DNA of 64,000 bases from Comamonas testosteroni. Its GTDB lineage: Bacteria; Pseudomonadota; Gammaproteobacteria; Burkholderiales; Burkholderiaceae_C. The notes below the pieces were generated by a model. It had not been told where the DNA came from and made no database searches. It saw only the letters and a list, made by a program, of their open reading frames with translations. Shown here piece after piece: positions 44,814 to 51,534 of the stretch. Position 1 is the stretch's first letter. Every line of letters starts with the position of its first letter. The stretch covers positions 2,418,001 through 2,482,000 of the forward strand of contig CP044131.1 of assembly GCA_008727115.1 (NCBI GenBank), in the 5' to 3' direction. The position numbers were made by a program, and so were the translations under genes.

Positions 44814-45371
44814 TTAATGATCACTGGATTTTTTTGAAGTCTGCTTCTTGAGGGTTGAGGCGGACTCGTCCCCAAAACGCACCATCACTGATGAGCTCAC
44901 TGGCTGTACATCGCGAAGCTCTTCGAGGCCATTTGCCTTACGGTCGAAATGAACAAGACCAATCTGCGCCTCAAGCTGGGCAATTTCTGCCTGTAGCTCA
45001 TTCATCGTTGCCCTCAACTCTGAGCACTTTTCGCTTGCATCTTCCTGCGCATCCTTATCACCTGAAGCAAAAGCCTTCTGCAGAACATCGTACGCATTGC
45101 CGAACCGCTGCTTGGCAGCATCGAGGCGGTAGTTGGCTCGTTGCAGCTCGTAGTTCAGCGTGGCAAGTCGCTGCAAAGACTTCAGCTCTTGCACCGTACG
45201 CGACAGATCCATCGCCGGGCTGGCTGTAGATGCAGAGAACGTGCTTTCTAGGCGCGCAATGATTTCTGCATGCAGGCTTCGCGCACCGAGCTTTGCCGAC
45301 TCTTCGAGCTGTGCACGAAGCTCATCGGGCATGCGAAGTGGATATGGGGTGGTGCGCGGTTTTTCTTCCAT
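44814..45371 (-). CDS. Arc-like ribbon-helix-helix protein with coiled-coil tail
   Basis: 185 residues. The first 50 have the Arc/Mnt pattern: TTPYPLRMPDELRAQLEESA (beta strand and helix A), then GARSLHAEIIARLESTF (helix B). From about 60 to 150 a long charged coiled coil follows, and the tail is Ser/Lys-rich. Such proteins dimerise and bind operators as repressors, commonly in phages. It is divergent from a second Arc-type gene, and the operator array at 45394-45451 lies directly upstream of its start. The coiled-coil extension is unusual for an Arc repressor. Confidence 0.75.
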   Translation of the reverse strand: MEEKPRTTPYPLRMPDELRAQLEESAKLGARSLHAEIIARLESTFSASTASPAMDLSRTVQELKSLQRLATLNYELQRANYRLDAAKQRFGNAYDVLQKAFASGDKDAQEDASEKCSELRATMNELQAEIAQLEAQIGLVHFDRKANGLEELRDVQPVSSSVMVRFGDESASTLKKQTSKKSSDH

Positions 45372-45393
45372 TTCTCAATTGTGGCAGCAAAGT

Positions 45394-45451
45394 GACTCAT
45401 CTCAATGAGTCCTATTGACTCCACAAAATTAATGGAGTCAAATGGAGTCCA
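45394..45451. promoter_or_regulatory. operator array between two Arc-type genes
   Basis: Three elements follow each other: GACTCAT-CTCA-ATGAGTC, TTGACTCCA-n9-TGGAGTCAA (perfect 9-bp arms), and ATGGAGTCCA. The half-site (T)GGAGTC/GACTCC(A) occurs repeatedly in both orientations. This is the expected form of a cooperative ribbon-helix-helix operator in a divergent control region. Confidence 0.75.
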
Positions 45452-45471
45452 GCTCAACCCAAGGGAATTTC

Positions 45472-45642
45472 ATGAAAGAAAACAAAGCAATTGCGCCGAC
45501 GCCAATACGACTTTCCAAAGAGCTTAAGCAGTGGCTCAAGCACAAGGCTGTCGACAACTTCCGATCCTTAAACAGCGAGATCGCGTCACGGCTAGAGGCC
45601 AGTCGCAAAGCCGAAGAGGCCAGTCATGAAAAGCAGGCCTGA
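45472..45642 (+). CDS. small Arc-family DNA-binding protein
   Basis: 56 residues from the ATG with AAGGGAA upstream; a longer frame begins inside the operator array and is rejected. The sequence APTPIRLSKELKQWLKHKAV then NFRSLNSEIASRLEASR is the strand-helix-helix fold of Arc/Mnt repressors with almost nothing else. The stop overlaps a possible upstream start of the antirepressor gene. It probably binds the adjacent operators and controls itself, the divergent gene, or both. Confidence 0.8.
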   Translation: MKENKAIAPTPIRLSKELKQWLKHKAVDNFRSLNSEIASRLEASRKAEEASHEKQA

Positions 45643-45649
45643 AAAAGGT

Positions 45650-45681
45650 GAAGCCCCGACGGCGGCAACCGGCAGGGCTTC
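45650..45681 (+). promoter_or_regulatory. hairpin leader upstream of the antirepressor gene
   Basis: GAAGCCC and GGGCTTC pair across a loop containing GGCGGCAACCGGC. It lies about 40 bases before the GTG start and its AGGAG site. Similar GAAGCCC...GGGCTTC leaders before phage regulatory genes are familiar to me, but I cannot name a described RNA family. Confidence 0.5.
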
Positions 45682-45721
45682 GATGAATACCCCCTCAAAG
45701 TCCAACCTTCAGGAGAATTCA

Positions 45722-46804
45722 GTGATTGATTCTACCCAAGCTACCACTCTCATCCCAGTTTTCACTGGCACCATGGCCAACAACACGGTCCAACTGTGTG
45801 ATGCACGCACCCTGCACACCTTCATGCAGGTACGACGTGACTTCACAACTTGGATTAAGGGTCGCATCCGCAAGTTCGGATTCACACTGGGCGAAGACTA
45901 CTTGCTGGAAATTGGTTCCCCCGATTTGGTGAACCAAACTCGTGGCGGCAACAAAAAAGAAACAACCGACTACCACCTAACCCTCGATATGGCCAAGGAG
46001 CTGTCCATGGTTGAGAACAACGAACAAGGCCGGGCTGCGCGCCGCTACTTCATCCAGTGTGAGCGCCGTGCGCAAGCCACTCTACACAACCCAGCCATCG
46101 ACTACTCCCGTGTTAGCCCGGCACAAAAGCAAGATCTGCGCGAAATTGTCCAGTCGATTGTCGATGCCGGTATTCAGAAGCATGGCGAGACCTGGGCACG
46201 CTTTCAAAAGAAGTTTCGTGTCAACAAGTACGAGGAGCTGCCAGCCAGCCTCTACGAGGAAGCGCGCAGCTATCTAATTAGCAAGTTGCCTATGGGATAT
46301 GAGGGCCAAACTGTGAATATGACCGCAACAATTGCACTTTCCGACCCCGAGCGCATGAAACTAGCCTTTTCCACCGCATGCGAAGCCTCTGCTCAAGTCC
46401 AGCGCACGGTGTTCAACGCCATGATGCAAGGCGACACCGAGGAATGGCAGCACAGCCGCTACTTGCTGAACCTGAACTACGATGGGCAGGGCCGCCCCAC
46501 CCTGCCCCATGCGCAGCCGATTGCGACCGACCAGATGGTGGTCTCCTTCAGCAGCCTGCCCCAGCGCATTGCCGACGGCGAGATCATGGGCGCGACCGAT
46601 GCGCAGCTGGCCACGCTGGCAACGGCCTGCACCCAGCGCCTGACCCAGCGCGCCCAGCACCGCGAAAAGCAGGTGACGCTGCCGGTCTACCCCGGTCATT
46701 CCCCCGGTAACTCCCTCGGCCAGCGCCGCACCTCGGCTCCATCCCTGCCTGCCAAGCAACCGCCCGCGCCCGACGAAGGCTTTCTGCGCATGACGTTCAA
46801 GTAG
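45722..46804 (+). CDS. phage antirepressor, AntA/AntB type
   Basis: About 360 residues from a GTG that follows AGGAGAATTCA; an ATG 32 codons upstream overlaps the Arc gene and has no ribosome site. The N-terminal AntA/AntB domain is recognised by NNTVQLCDARTLHTFMQV, then WIKGRIRKFGFTLGEDYL, then DYHLTLDMAKELSMVENNEQ and GRAARRYFIQCERRA. The C-terminal half resembles the DNA- or protein-binding tails of ORF6C-like antirepressors. Such proteins bind and inactivate phage repressors. The last 60 residues are Pro-rich. No repressor or phage structural genes adjoin it, so this looks like a remnant regulatory module. Confidence 0.8.
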   Translation: MIDSTQATTLIPVFTGTMANNTVQLCDARTLHTFMQVRRDFTTWIKGRIRKFGFTLGEDYLLEIGSPDLVNQTRGGNKKETTDYHLTLDMAKELSMVENNEQGRAARRYFIQCERRAQATLHNPAIDYSRVSPAQKQDLREIVQSIVDAGIQKHGETWARFQKKFRVNKYEELPASLYEEARSYLISKLPMGYEGQTVNMTATIALSDPERMKLAFSTACEASAQVQRTVFNAMMQGDTEEWQHSRYLLNLNYDGQGRPTLPHAQPIATDQMVVSFSSLPQRIADGEIMGATDAQLATLATACTQRLTQRAQHREKQVTLPVYPGHSPGNSLGQRRTSAPSLPAKQPPAPDEGFLRMTFK

Positions 46805-46833
46805 TCTGCTTTTGATAGCCCAAAGCGCTTTGC
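46805..46833 (+). repeat. dispersed repeat copy (intergenic)
   Basis: TCTGCTTTTGATAGCCCAAA, then GCGCTTTGC. Same core as the copy in purL (CTGCTTTTGATAGC). It lies directly after the antirepressor stop codon. Confidence 0.7.
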
Positions 46834-46839
46834 CATAAC

Positions 46840-46867
46840 AAAAGCCCCTCGCAAGGGGCTTTTTTTG
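46840..46867. terminator. bidirectional terminator
   Basis: AAAAGCCCCTCGCAAGGGGC and a seven-T tail: stem AAAGCCCC / GGGGCTTT between the convergent antirepressor and membrane-protein genes. Confidence 0.9.
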
Positions 46868-46868
46868 T

Positions 46869-47294
46869 TCAGGCCTCTGGCTTGGAGGGCCAGAACATCT
46901 CTCGCACATCGGGCGCGTAGTACGGCAAGGCAAGTACTGCGCCAAACAGGGCAAAACCCAGGGCTGATGTCGCGTTGGTCAGGCCGGACAGTACAACCGG
47001 CGGACTGAAACATATAAGCCCCCACGTCGCAGCAGAAGACCACAGGGTCAGCCGAGGTGCCCATGCTCTGAACCGCAGCAGGCCGTAAAAAGATACGAGG
47101 GCGATCACACCAACGACCAAAAGCAGCAGCAAGAAGATCCAGTCTGTAGCGACCATCTCCGACTGCATCACAAGGCTCTGTGAAAGGTCGGTCAGCTCCT
47201 GCGGCACGAGATCAAAGCCATATTCCGCCAGCATTCCCAATACCGGAATGACCAGCGAAGCGATCACCCATGCACGATACGTCGATTTACCCAT
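46869..47294 (-). CDS. hypothetical four-helix membrane protein
   Basis: 141 residues. Four hydrophobic segments are visible: AWVIASLVIPVLGMLAEYG, DWIFLLLLLVVGVIALVSF, LTLWSSAATWGLICFSPPVV and SALGFALFGAVLALPYYA. The start MGKSTYRAW is short and basic, consistent with a cytoplasmic N-terminus. A GGAGAGGGC site precedes it. No domain is recognised. It lies 47 bp downstream of lrgB on the same strand, so co-transcription with lrgAB is possible. Confidence 0.55.
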   Translation of the reverse strand: MGKSTYRAWVIASLVIPVLGMLAEYGFDLVPQELTDLSQSLVMQSEMVATDWIFLLLLLVVGVIALVSFYGLLRFRAWAPRLTLWSSAATWGLICFSPPVVLSGLTNATSALGFALFGAVLALPYYAPDVREMFWPSKPEA

Positions 47295-47341
47295 GCCCTC
47301 TCCAAGTTGTTAGCGGCGTATCGTACTACCGCCACTGCAGC

Positions 47342-48067
47342 TCAGAACCAGCGGGCTATGAGCGGCATGAGCAGCGCAACCAACAGCACCTGCAGGCTGA
47401 GGGCCAGGCCGGCATAGGCTCCGGCATCCGCATTGACCTGCAGCGCGCGCGCTGCGCCGATGCCGTGCGAGACGGTGCCCAGAGCAAAGCCGCGTGCCAC
47501 CCAGTCGGTGTCGCTGGTGCCGACCCTTAGCAGCTTGAATAGCGCGCCCGCAGACAGCGCGCCGATCAAACCGGCCAGCACCGCAAACACGGCGGCCAGC
47601 GCCGGAACACCGCCAATCTTTTCAGCCACACCCATGGCCACGGGGGCCGTGACGGACTTGGGCGCCAGGGAGCGCAGCACTTCTTCGGGCAGGCCCACGG
47701 CCCAGCCCAGCACGACGGCCACGACAGCCGCCGTAGCGCCCCCAGCCAGTGCGGCCATCAGCAGCCGCGCCCATTTGCGCTTGAGTTCCTCCCGCCGCTC
47801 CCACAGCGGAAAGCCCAGCGCCACGACGGCAGGGCCCAGCAGAAAGTGAATGAACTGCGCCCCGGCAAAGTAGGTCTGGTAGGGAATCTGCATGACCATG
47901 AGCGCGCTGCCCAGCACCACGATGGACCAGAGCACGGGGTTGGCCCAGGGCGCCTGCCCGGTGCGGCTGTAGACCCCATGGGCCAGCACATAGACCGCCA
48001 GCGTGGCCGTGAGGCCGAACAGCGGTGCCGAGGAAAGATAGACCCAGAGCTGTACAAAATCAGGCAT
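47342..48067 (-). CDS. lrgB: LrgB/CidB-family membrane protein
   Basis: 241 residues starting MPDFVQLWVYL. The ribosome site GGAAGGGGG lies inside the end of the upstream lrgA gene, and the two frames overlap by eight bases. A longer frame would begin inside lrgA and is rejected. The family signatures are LLGPAVVALGFPLWE, PKSVTAPVAMGVAEKIGG and GTVSHGIGAARAL. LrgB forms an inner-membrane complex with LrgA/CidA that affects murein hydrolase activity and export of small metabolites. Confidence 0.88.
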   Translation of the reverse strand: MPDFVQLWVYLSSAPLFGLTATLAVYVLAHGVYSRTGQAPWANPVLWSIVVLGSALMVMQIPYQTYFAGAQFIHFLLGPAVVALGFPLWERREELKRKWARLLMAALAGGATAAVVAVVLGWAVGLPEEVLRSLAPKSVTAPVAMGVAEKIGGVPALAAVFAVLAGLIGALSAGALFKLLRVGTSDTDWVARGFALGTVSHGIGAARALQVNADAGAYAGLALSLQVLLVALLMPLIARWF

Positions 48068-48434
48068 CAATGCCCCCTTCCTGACGGGTGTCTGCAGGCT
48101 CACTCAGAAGAAAGCGCGCCAGCAGCACGGTGACGATCATGCCGACCCAGGTGGAGATTGCGATGACCAGCAGCAGCTTGAGCCCGTAGTCGCGCAGCAG
48201 GCTCAGGTGCGTGATGACGCCCACCCCCACCGGCACAAACAGCAAGGACAGGTGCGAGAGCAGGTAGCTGGCAGCGGCCTGCACTGGCTCGCGCACCAGC
48301 GTAAAGCGCATGGACAGCACCAGCAGCAGCATGCCGATGACCGGGCCGGGGAACGGAAGTTTGAGCAGCAGTGCCAGCGCCTCCCCTGTCAGCTGCAGCA
48401 CCAGAAGCCACGTTATTCCTCGCAACGCTTGCAT
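48060..48434 (-). CDS. lrgA: CidA/LrgA-family holin-like protein
   Basis: 124 residues with four hydrophobic helices and the family motif FPGPVIGMLLLVL, followed by SHLSLLFVPVGVGVI. CidA/LrgA proteins resemble holins and act with LrgB. The unit order lrgA-lrgB is standard, and the overlapping frames suggest coupled translation. Whether it behaves as CidA or LrgA cannot be told from sequence alone. Confidence 0.88.
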   Translation of the reverse strand: MQALRGITWLLVLQLTGEALALLLKLPFPGPVIGMLLLVLSMRFTLVREPVQAAASYLLSHLSLLFVPVGVGVITHLSLLRDYGLKLLLVIAISTWVGMIVTVLLARFLLSEPADTRQEGGIDA

Positions 48435-48670
48435 TCGAGATTGCCTTTCTTATCCAGACCAGCCCCCATCGAGCAGGGGCTGGCGAGTCTTTTTAAGAGC
48501 AATGATGCCCGAACAGGCTCCATGACCGGGCTTTCACCGCCAAACGGTGGCAGTTTGGCAGCGATACCGGTGCTGCTGTGCTGCGGCGATGCCTGTTTTG
48601 AATGCCGTATTACTGCTCTCAACAGCCAGTAAAAAAGCCTTAAATCGTTGTAACTTTCGTTTCAGCGACA

Positions 48671-49120
48671 ATGCCCGCCATGACGAAACTCTTGACTGCC
48701 TGCACTCGACTGCTCTCCATTGCCGTATTCACCGCCGCAACCTCCACTCCCTCTCTGGCCCAGCTCAAAACGGGCGAGACCGTGTACCGCTCAACCTGCA
48801 TGGCCTGCCACGACACAGGACTGCTGCAAGCCCCAAAGCTGGGTGATGTAAAGGCCTGGAAGCCGCTGATCGAAGAAGGACAGGATGCGCTGAGCGCGCA
48901 CGCCTTCGTTGGTGTGAGAGCCATGCCTGCCCAGGGCGGAGACAGCAGCCTGTCGCTAGAGGAGTTCTCTCGCGCCGTGGCCTGGATGGCGCGCAGCGCC
49001 GGGGGCGACTGGCAAGACCCGAACGCCGCCATGATGCAGAAAATCCGCCAGGAAGCGGTCAAGCGCCTGGACGCTGAAATCATCGACAAGCAAAAGCTCA
49101 AGGCGCTTCTGAGCCAATAA
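48671..49120 (+). CDS. periplasmic c-type cytochrome (c5-like)
   Basis: 149 residues. A signal peptide covers the first 30 residues (cleavage near SLA-Q). The heme-binding CMACH is at 43-47 and a likely axial Met85 is in RAMPAQGG, with the LxLEEFSRAVAWM helix after it, as in cytochrome c5/c555-type proteins. The last 50 residues (QKIRQEAVKRLDAEIIDKQK) form an extra charged helix not usual for c5. It should carry electrons in the periplasm; partners are not shown. Confidence 0.85.
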   Translation: MPAMTKLLTACTRLLSIAVFTAATSTPSLAQLKTGETVYRSTCMACHDTGLLQAPKLGDVKAWKPLIEEGQDALSAHAFVGVRAMPAQGGDSSLSLEEFSRAVAWMARSAGGDWQDPNAAMMQKIRQEAVKRLDAEIIDKQKLKALLSQ

Positions 49121-49157
49121 GCCAGCTTGCCCAGGCCTGCTGGGCATGACATCAATC

Positions 49158-49233
49158 CGTCTTTTTGATAGCTACCAGCGCTTGATGGATAAGCGATGCA
49201 GCCTGTTTTCACTATCAATTCAGGCTTCAACCT
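49158..49233 (+). repeat. dispersed repeat copy (intergenic)
   Basis: TCCGTCTTTTTGATAGCTAC, then CAGCGCTTGATGGATAAGCG, then a second TATCAA half near its end. It is the longest intergenic copy in the window, with internal inverted symmetry (GCGCTTGAT / ATAAGCG). Confidence 0.7.
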
Positions 49234-49343
49234 TCATCCAAAGGCCCCTCATTCGCTGCCATGATGTGCGGCGCTGCCGCCACTCAGAGAGTGGCTGCAG
49301 CTTTTCAGCAAACAGATGCGCGACCGCGCAGGAGGAGAGACCG

Positions 49344-49799
49344 TTGTTCAAGCACATTCTGATTCCAACCGATGGCTCCAAGCTTTCCGAGGCGGCCATT
49401 CACGCCGGCATTGAGCTGGCCGCCGAGCAAGGCGCCAAGGTCACGGTGCTGTATGTGATGCCCGATTACCGCGCACTGATCTATGGATCGCGCTTGATGG
49501 CCGCCTATGACACGGTGGAGCTGGCCAAGAGCGCACAGGCCGAGGCAGACCAGGTGCTGAAGTTTGCCGAAGATCTGGCCAGCGCACGCGGCCTGTCCAT
49601 CCAAAGCGTGCGCGCCACCAGCCCCGCCGTGGCAGAGACCATCATCAAGCAGGCGCAGGATGGCGGCTGCGACCTGATCTGCATGGCATCGCACGGCCGC
49701 AAGGGGCTGAGCGGAATCTTGCTGGGCAGCGAGACCCAGAAGGTGCTGACCAACAGCAGCATTCCGGTGCTGGTTCATCGTCCTGCTGTCAAAGAGTAA
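49344..49799 (+). CDS. universal stress protein (UspA family), second copy
   Basis: 151 residues from a TTG start with GGAGGAG upstream; no better ATG exists in the Usp frame. The start MFKHILIPTDGSKLS and the end MASHGRKGLSGILLGSETQK are the same as or very close to those of the copy at 38561-39013. The middle differs more. ATP-binding loop residues are kept. It is the last chromosomal-type gene before the prophage genes, which begin 6 bp beyond its stop on the other strand. Confidence 0.92.
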   Translation: MFKHILIPTDGSKLSEAAIHAGIELAAEQGAKVTVLYVMPDYRALIYGSRLMAAYDTVELAKSAQAEADQVLKFAEDLASARGLSIQSVRATSPAVAETIIKQAQDGGCDLICMASHGRKGLSGILLGSETQKVLTNSSIPVLVHRPAVKE

Positions 49800-49805
49800 A
49801 GCTGC

Positions 49806-49958
49806 TTACCACCAGCGGATGGCGGCGATCAGGCCGCCCAAACCAGCGGCGGTGATTCCCAATGCAGCCAGCACATAGGCCACGGCGATACGGCGGGCAA
49901 AGCGGTCGGCGCCTGCGGCGTCCAGAACTGCGGTGATGGTGGTGCTTGAATGAATCAT
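49806..49958 (-). CDS. small phage membrane protein downstream of Rz
   Basis: 50 residues, MIHSSTTITAVLDAAGADRF then one long hydrophobic helix (VAYVLAALGITAAGLGGLIA) and AIRWW at the end. GAGAGC lies upstream. It is in the same direction as the lysis genes and 28 bp after Rz. The overlapping longer frame in this place has a His/Arg-rich nonsense sequence and is rejected. It may be a second holin-like or inner-membrane lysis protein. Confidence 0.5.
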   Translation of the reverse strand: MIHSSTTITAVLDAAGADRFARRIAVAYVLAALGITAAGLGGLIAAIRWW

Positions 49959-49986
49959 TGCTGCTCTCGATATTTCTCAAGCACTG

Positions 49987-50499
49987 TCACAGAGACTCCA
50001 GCAACTGCCTGTCCAATTGCACCTGCCCTTTCAGGGCGTTGACTTGGGCGTCTCTGCGCTCGACCAGTCCGACAAGCTGGCCAACCACGCCCGCGCCTTC
50101 GCCAGCAAGGGCTGCGAGTCGCTGGTGTTGATCTGCGAGATCTCGGCAGGCAGTGGCGTCACCGGCAAGCTGGGCGTTGCGGGTGGCGGCGGCGCGGATG
50201 TCGTGCTGCAGGCCTGCAATGCGGGCAGCATCAGCAGTGCGGCCAGCCTCCAGAGCGGCCAGTTGTTGCGTGTAGTCATGGGTGTTGTCCTGCTGGGCTT
50301 CAGCGTGCTCCAGCACCGCTGTTGCTTTCTTTTCAGTAGCTGCTTGCGCTTGCTGTGCCTGCGTTTGAGCCTGTTTTGACTGTGAACTCTCCGCGCGCGC
50401 CAGGCGGGCATCGGCCCGCCAGCCATTGACGGCCCAGCCCGCTGCAAAGGCCAGCACCAGCAGCAGGCCCATGGCCAGTGATGAGGCGCGGCCGCTCAT
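49987..50499 (-). CDS. Rz-like inner-membrane spanin (DUF2514-type)
   Basis: 170 residues. One N-terminal membrane helix (ASSLAMGLLLVLAFAAGWAV) is followed by a long Gln/Ala-rich coiled coil to the C-terminus. This is the shape of the i-spanin Rz, which spans the periplasm and meets Rz1 to fuse the membranes at lysis. The start overlaps the endolysin stop (ATGA). A lipoprotein frame is nested in it (50031-50279). Confidence 0.85.
   Translation of the reverse strand: MSGRASSLAMGLLLVLAFAAGWAVNGWRADARLARAESSQSKQAQTQAQQAQAATEKKATAVLEHAEAQQDNTHDYTQQLAALEAGRTADAARIAGLQHDIRAAATRNAQLAGDATACRDLADQHQRLAALAGEGAGVVGQLVGLVERRDAQVNALKGQVQLDRQLLESL
50031..50279 (-). CDS. Rz1-like outer-membrane lipoprotein spanin nested within Rz
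   Basis: 82 residues in a different frame inside Rz, from an ATG reading MTTRNNWPLWRLAALLMLPA then LQAC. The lipobox LQAC and the immediate Pro-rich stretch STTSAPPPPATPSLPVTPLP are diagnostic of Rz1 o-spanins. It starts about 220 bases inside Rz and ends 44 bases before the Rz stop, so the nested arrangement is complete. Confidence 0.85.
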   Translation of the reverse strand: MTTRNNWPLWRLAALLMLPALQACSTTSAPPPPATPSLPVTPLPAEISQINTSDSQPLLAKARAWLASLSDWSSAETPKSTP

Positions 50500-50966
50500 G
50501 CCAGCCCCGCTTCACACAACTGGCGCTCTGCGGCGCGGCGCTTGATGAGGCCGGGAAGCTGCTTGCCGCCTGCATAGGTCCAGCGGCTGAGTTCGGCACA
50601 AGCGCCATCGATGTCGCCCGCATTGGCCTTGCGCACCAGCGTGCTGCGGCAGAAGGCGTCGTTGCCCACGTTGAAGGCAAAGCTCACAAAGGCGGCGCGC
50701 TGGCCGTCGGTCAACGGTGCGCTAATGCAGCTCAAGGCATCGGCGTGCCTGGCCAAGTCTTTGTAGAGCATGTCCTCGCACTGCTGGCGGGTGTAGGCCT
50801 GGCCCATCTTGAGCTCGGGGCCGGTGTGGCCCGTGCAGGCGGTGATGATGCCGACAGGGTCGCGGTAGCTGCGCAGCACCGTGCCTTCGTACTTCTGCAC
50901 CAGAGGCACGGCCAGCACAACGGCTGCGCCACCGAGGGTGGCAATGAGTTTTTCTTTCCAGTTCAT
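50496..50966 (-). CDS. phage lysozyme (GH24), probable SAR endolysin
   Basis: 156 residues with GGGAGGTG upstream. The GH24 catalytic triad Glu-8-Asp-5-Thr is visible: Glu27, Asp36, Thr42 (KYEGTVLRSYRDPVGIITAC). The N-terminus KEKLIATLGGAAVVLAVPLV is a weakly hydrophobic, Ala/Gly-rich segment typical of signal-anchor-release endolysins, which leave the membrane when it depolarises. The start overlaps the end of the holin-like gene and the stop overlaps the Rz start, so the lysis cassette is compact. Confidence 0.9.
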   Translation of the reverse strand: MNWKEKLIATLGGAAVVLAVPLVQKYEGTVLRSYRDPVGIITACTGHTGPELKMGQAYTRQQCEDMLYKDLARHADALSCISAPLTDGQRAAFVSFAFNVGNDAFCRSTLVRKANAGDIDGACAELSRWTYAGGKQLPGLIKRRAAERQLCEAGLA

Positions 50967-51259
50967 CGGCTTGCACCTCCCTTGATGGCCGTCCAGAAGC
51001 CCACACAGGCCCCGCCCAGCATGACGATGGCGGCCAGCGGCTTGGCGACCTTGCCCACCCAGTTGAGCACCTTGAAGGCGCCTTTCATGGCGGTAAAAAA
51101 CTCCAGCAGCTCTGCAAGTTGTTGATTTCTTTCCTGCAGCTGCTGTGTGACTGCTTTCAGATCGCGCTCAATCGATGCCATGCGTTCACTCCCCTTGTCC
51201 AGGCGTTCATTGATCTGCTGCCGCGTGACCGCTGGCAGCTCATCCCCGTAGTCGTCCAT
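50963..51259 (-). CDS. holin-like phage membrane protein
   Basis: 98 residues. The N-terminal 55 are a charged coiled coil (RLDKGSERMASIERDLKAVT...), followed by one membrane helix near the C-terminus (KPLAAIVMLGGACVGFWTAI). The position directly before the endolysin in the lysis cassette is the holin position, and single-helix phage proteins with coiled coils are often annotated this way. Holin activity itself is inferred. Confidence 0.65.
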   Translation of the reverse strand: MDDYGDELPAVTRQQINERLDKGSERMASIERDLKAVTQQLQERNQQLAELLEFFTAMKGAFKVLNWVGKVAKPLAAIVMLGGACVGFWTAIKGGASR

Positions 51260-51297
51260 TCCTCTCTCCTGTTCTCTTGGGCTTATCTGTTGGGCTT

Positions 51298-51534
51298 TCA
51301 GACTTCAATCAGCACATAGGGCATGGCGGGTGCATGGCCGGTGACGGCACCGCCTTGCACATAGACGCGCACGCCATTGGCCGCGCCCAGCGGGTTGCGC
51401 ACGCGCAGCTGGCCCGCGCCGCCTTCAAGCGTGATCTGCGCAGTGCCGTCGGCAAACACGGCGCTGATCTGCCCGGTCATGACGGGGGCTTCGGGCAGCA
51501 GGGCCTTGAGGCGCTTGTAGAGGTTGGTGCTCAT
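51298..51534 (-). CDS. phage protein of unknown function
   Basis: 78 residues; the start overlaps the stop of the upstream tail gene (ATGA). The sequence GQISAVFADGTAQITLEGGA then VRNPLGAANGVRVYVQGGAV suggests a small beta barrel, similar in style to small baseplate or tail-assembly proteins. I do not recognise a family. Position in the tail operon supports a tail-associated role. Confidence 0.6.
   Translation of the reverse strand: MSTNLYKRLKALLPEAPVMTGQISAVFADGTAQITLEGGAGQLRVRNPLGAANGVRVYVQGGAVTGHAPAMPYVLIEV

Noticed and set aside
49800..49960. Prophage attachment site next to the universal stress gene
   Set aside because: I found no direct repeat pair or tRNA end here, and the other prophage end lies outside the window, so no site can be claimed.
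49789..49980. 63-codon His/Arg-rich frame overlapping the end of the lysis genes
   Set aside because: An alternative frame at 49806-49958 gives a coherent one-helix membrane protein with a better start.
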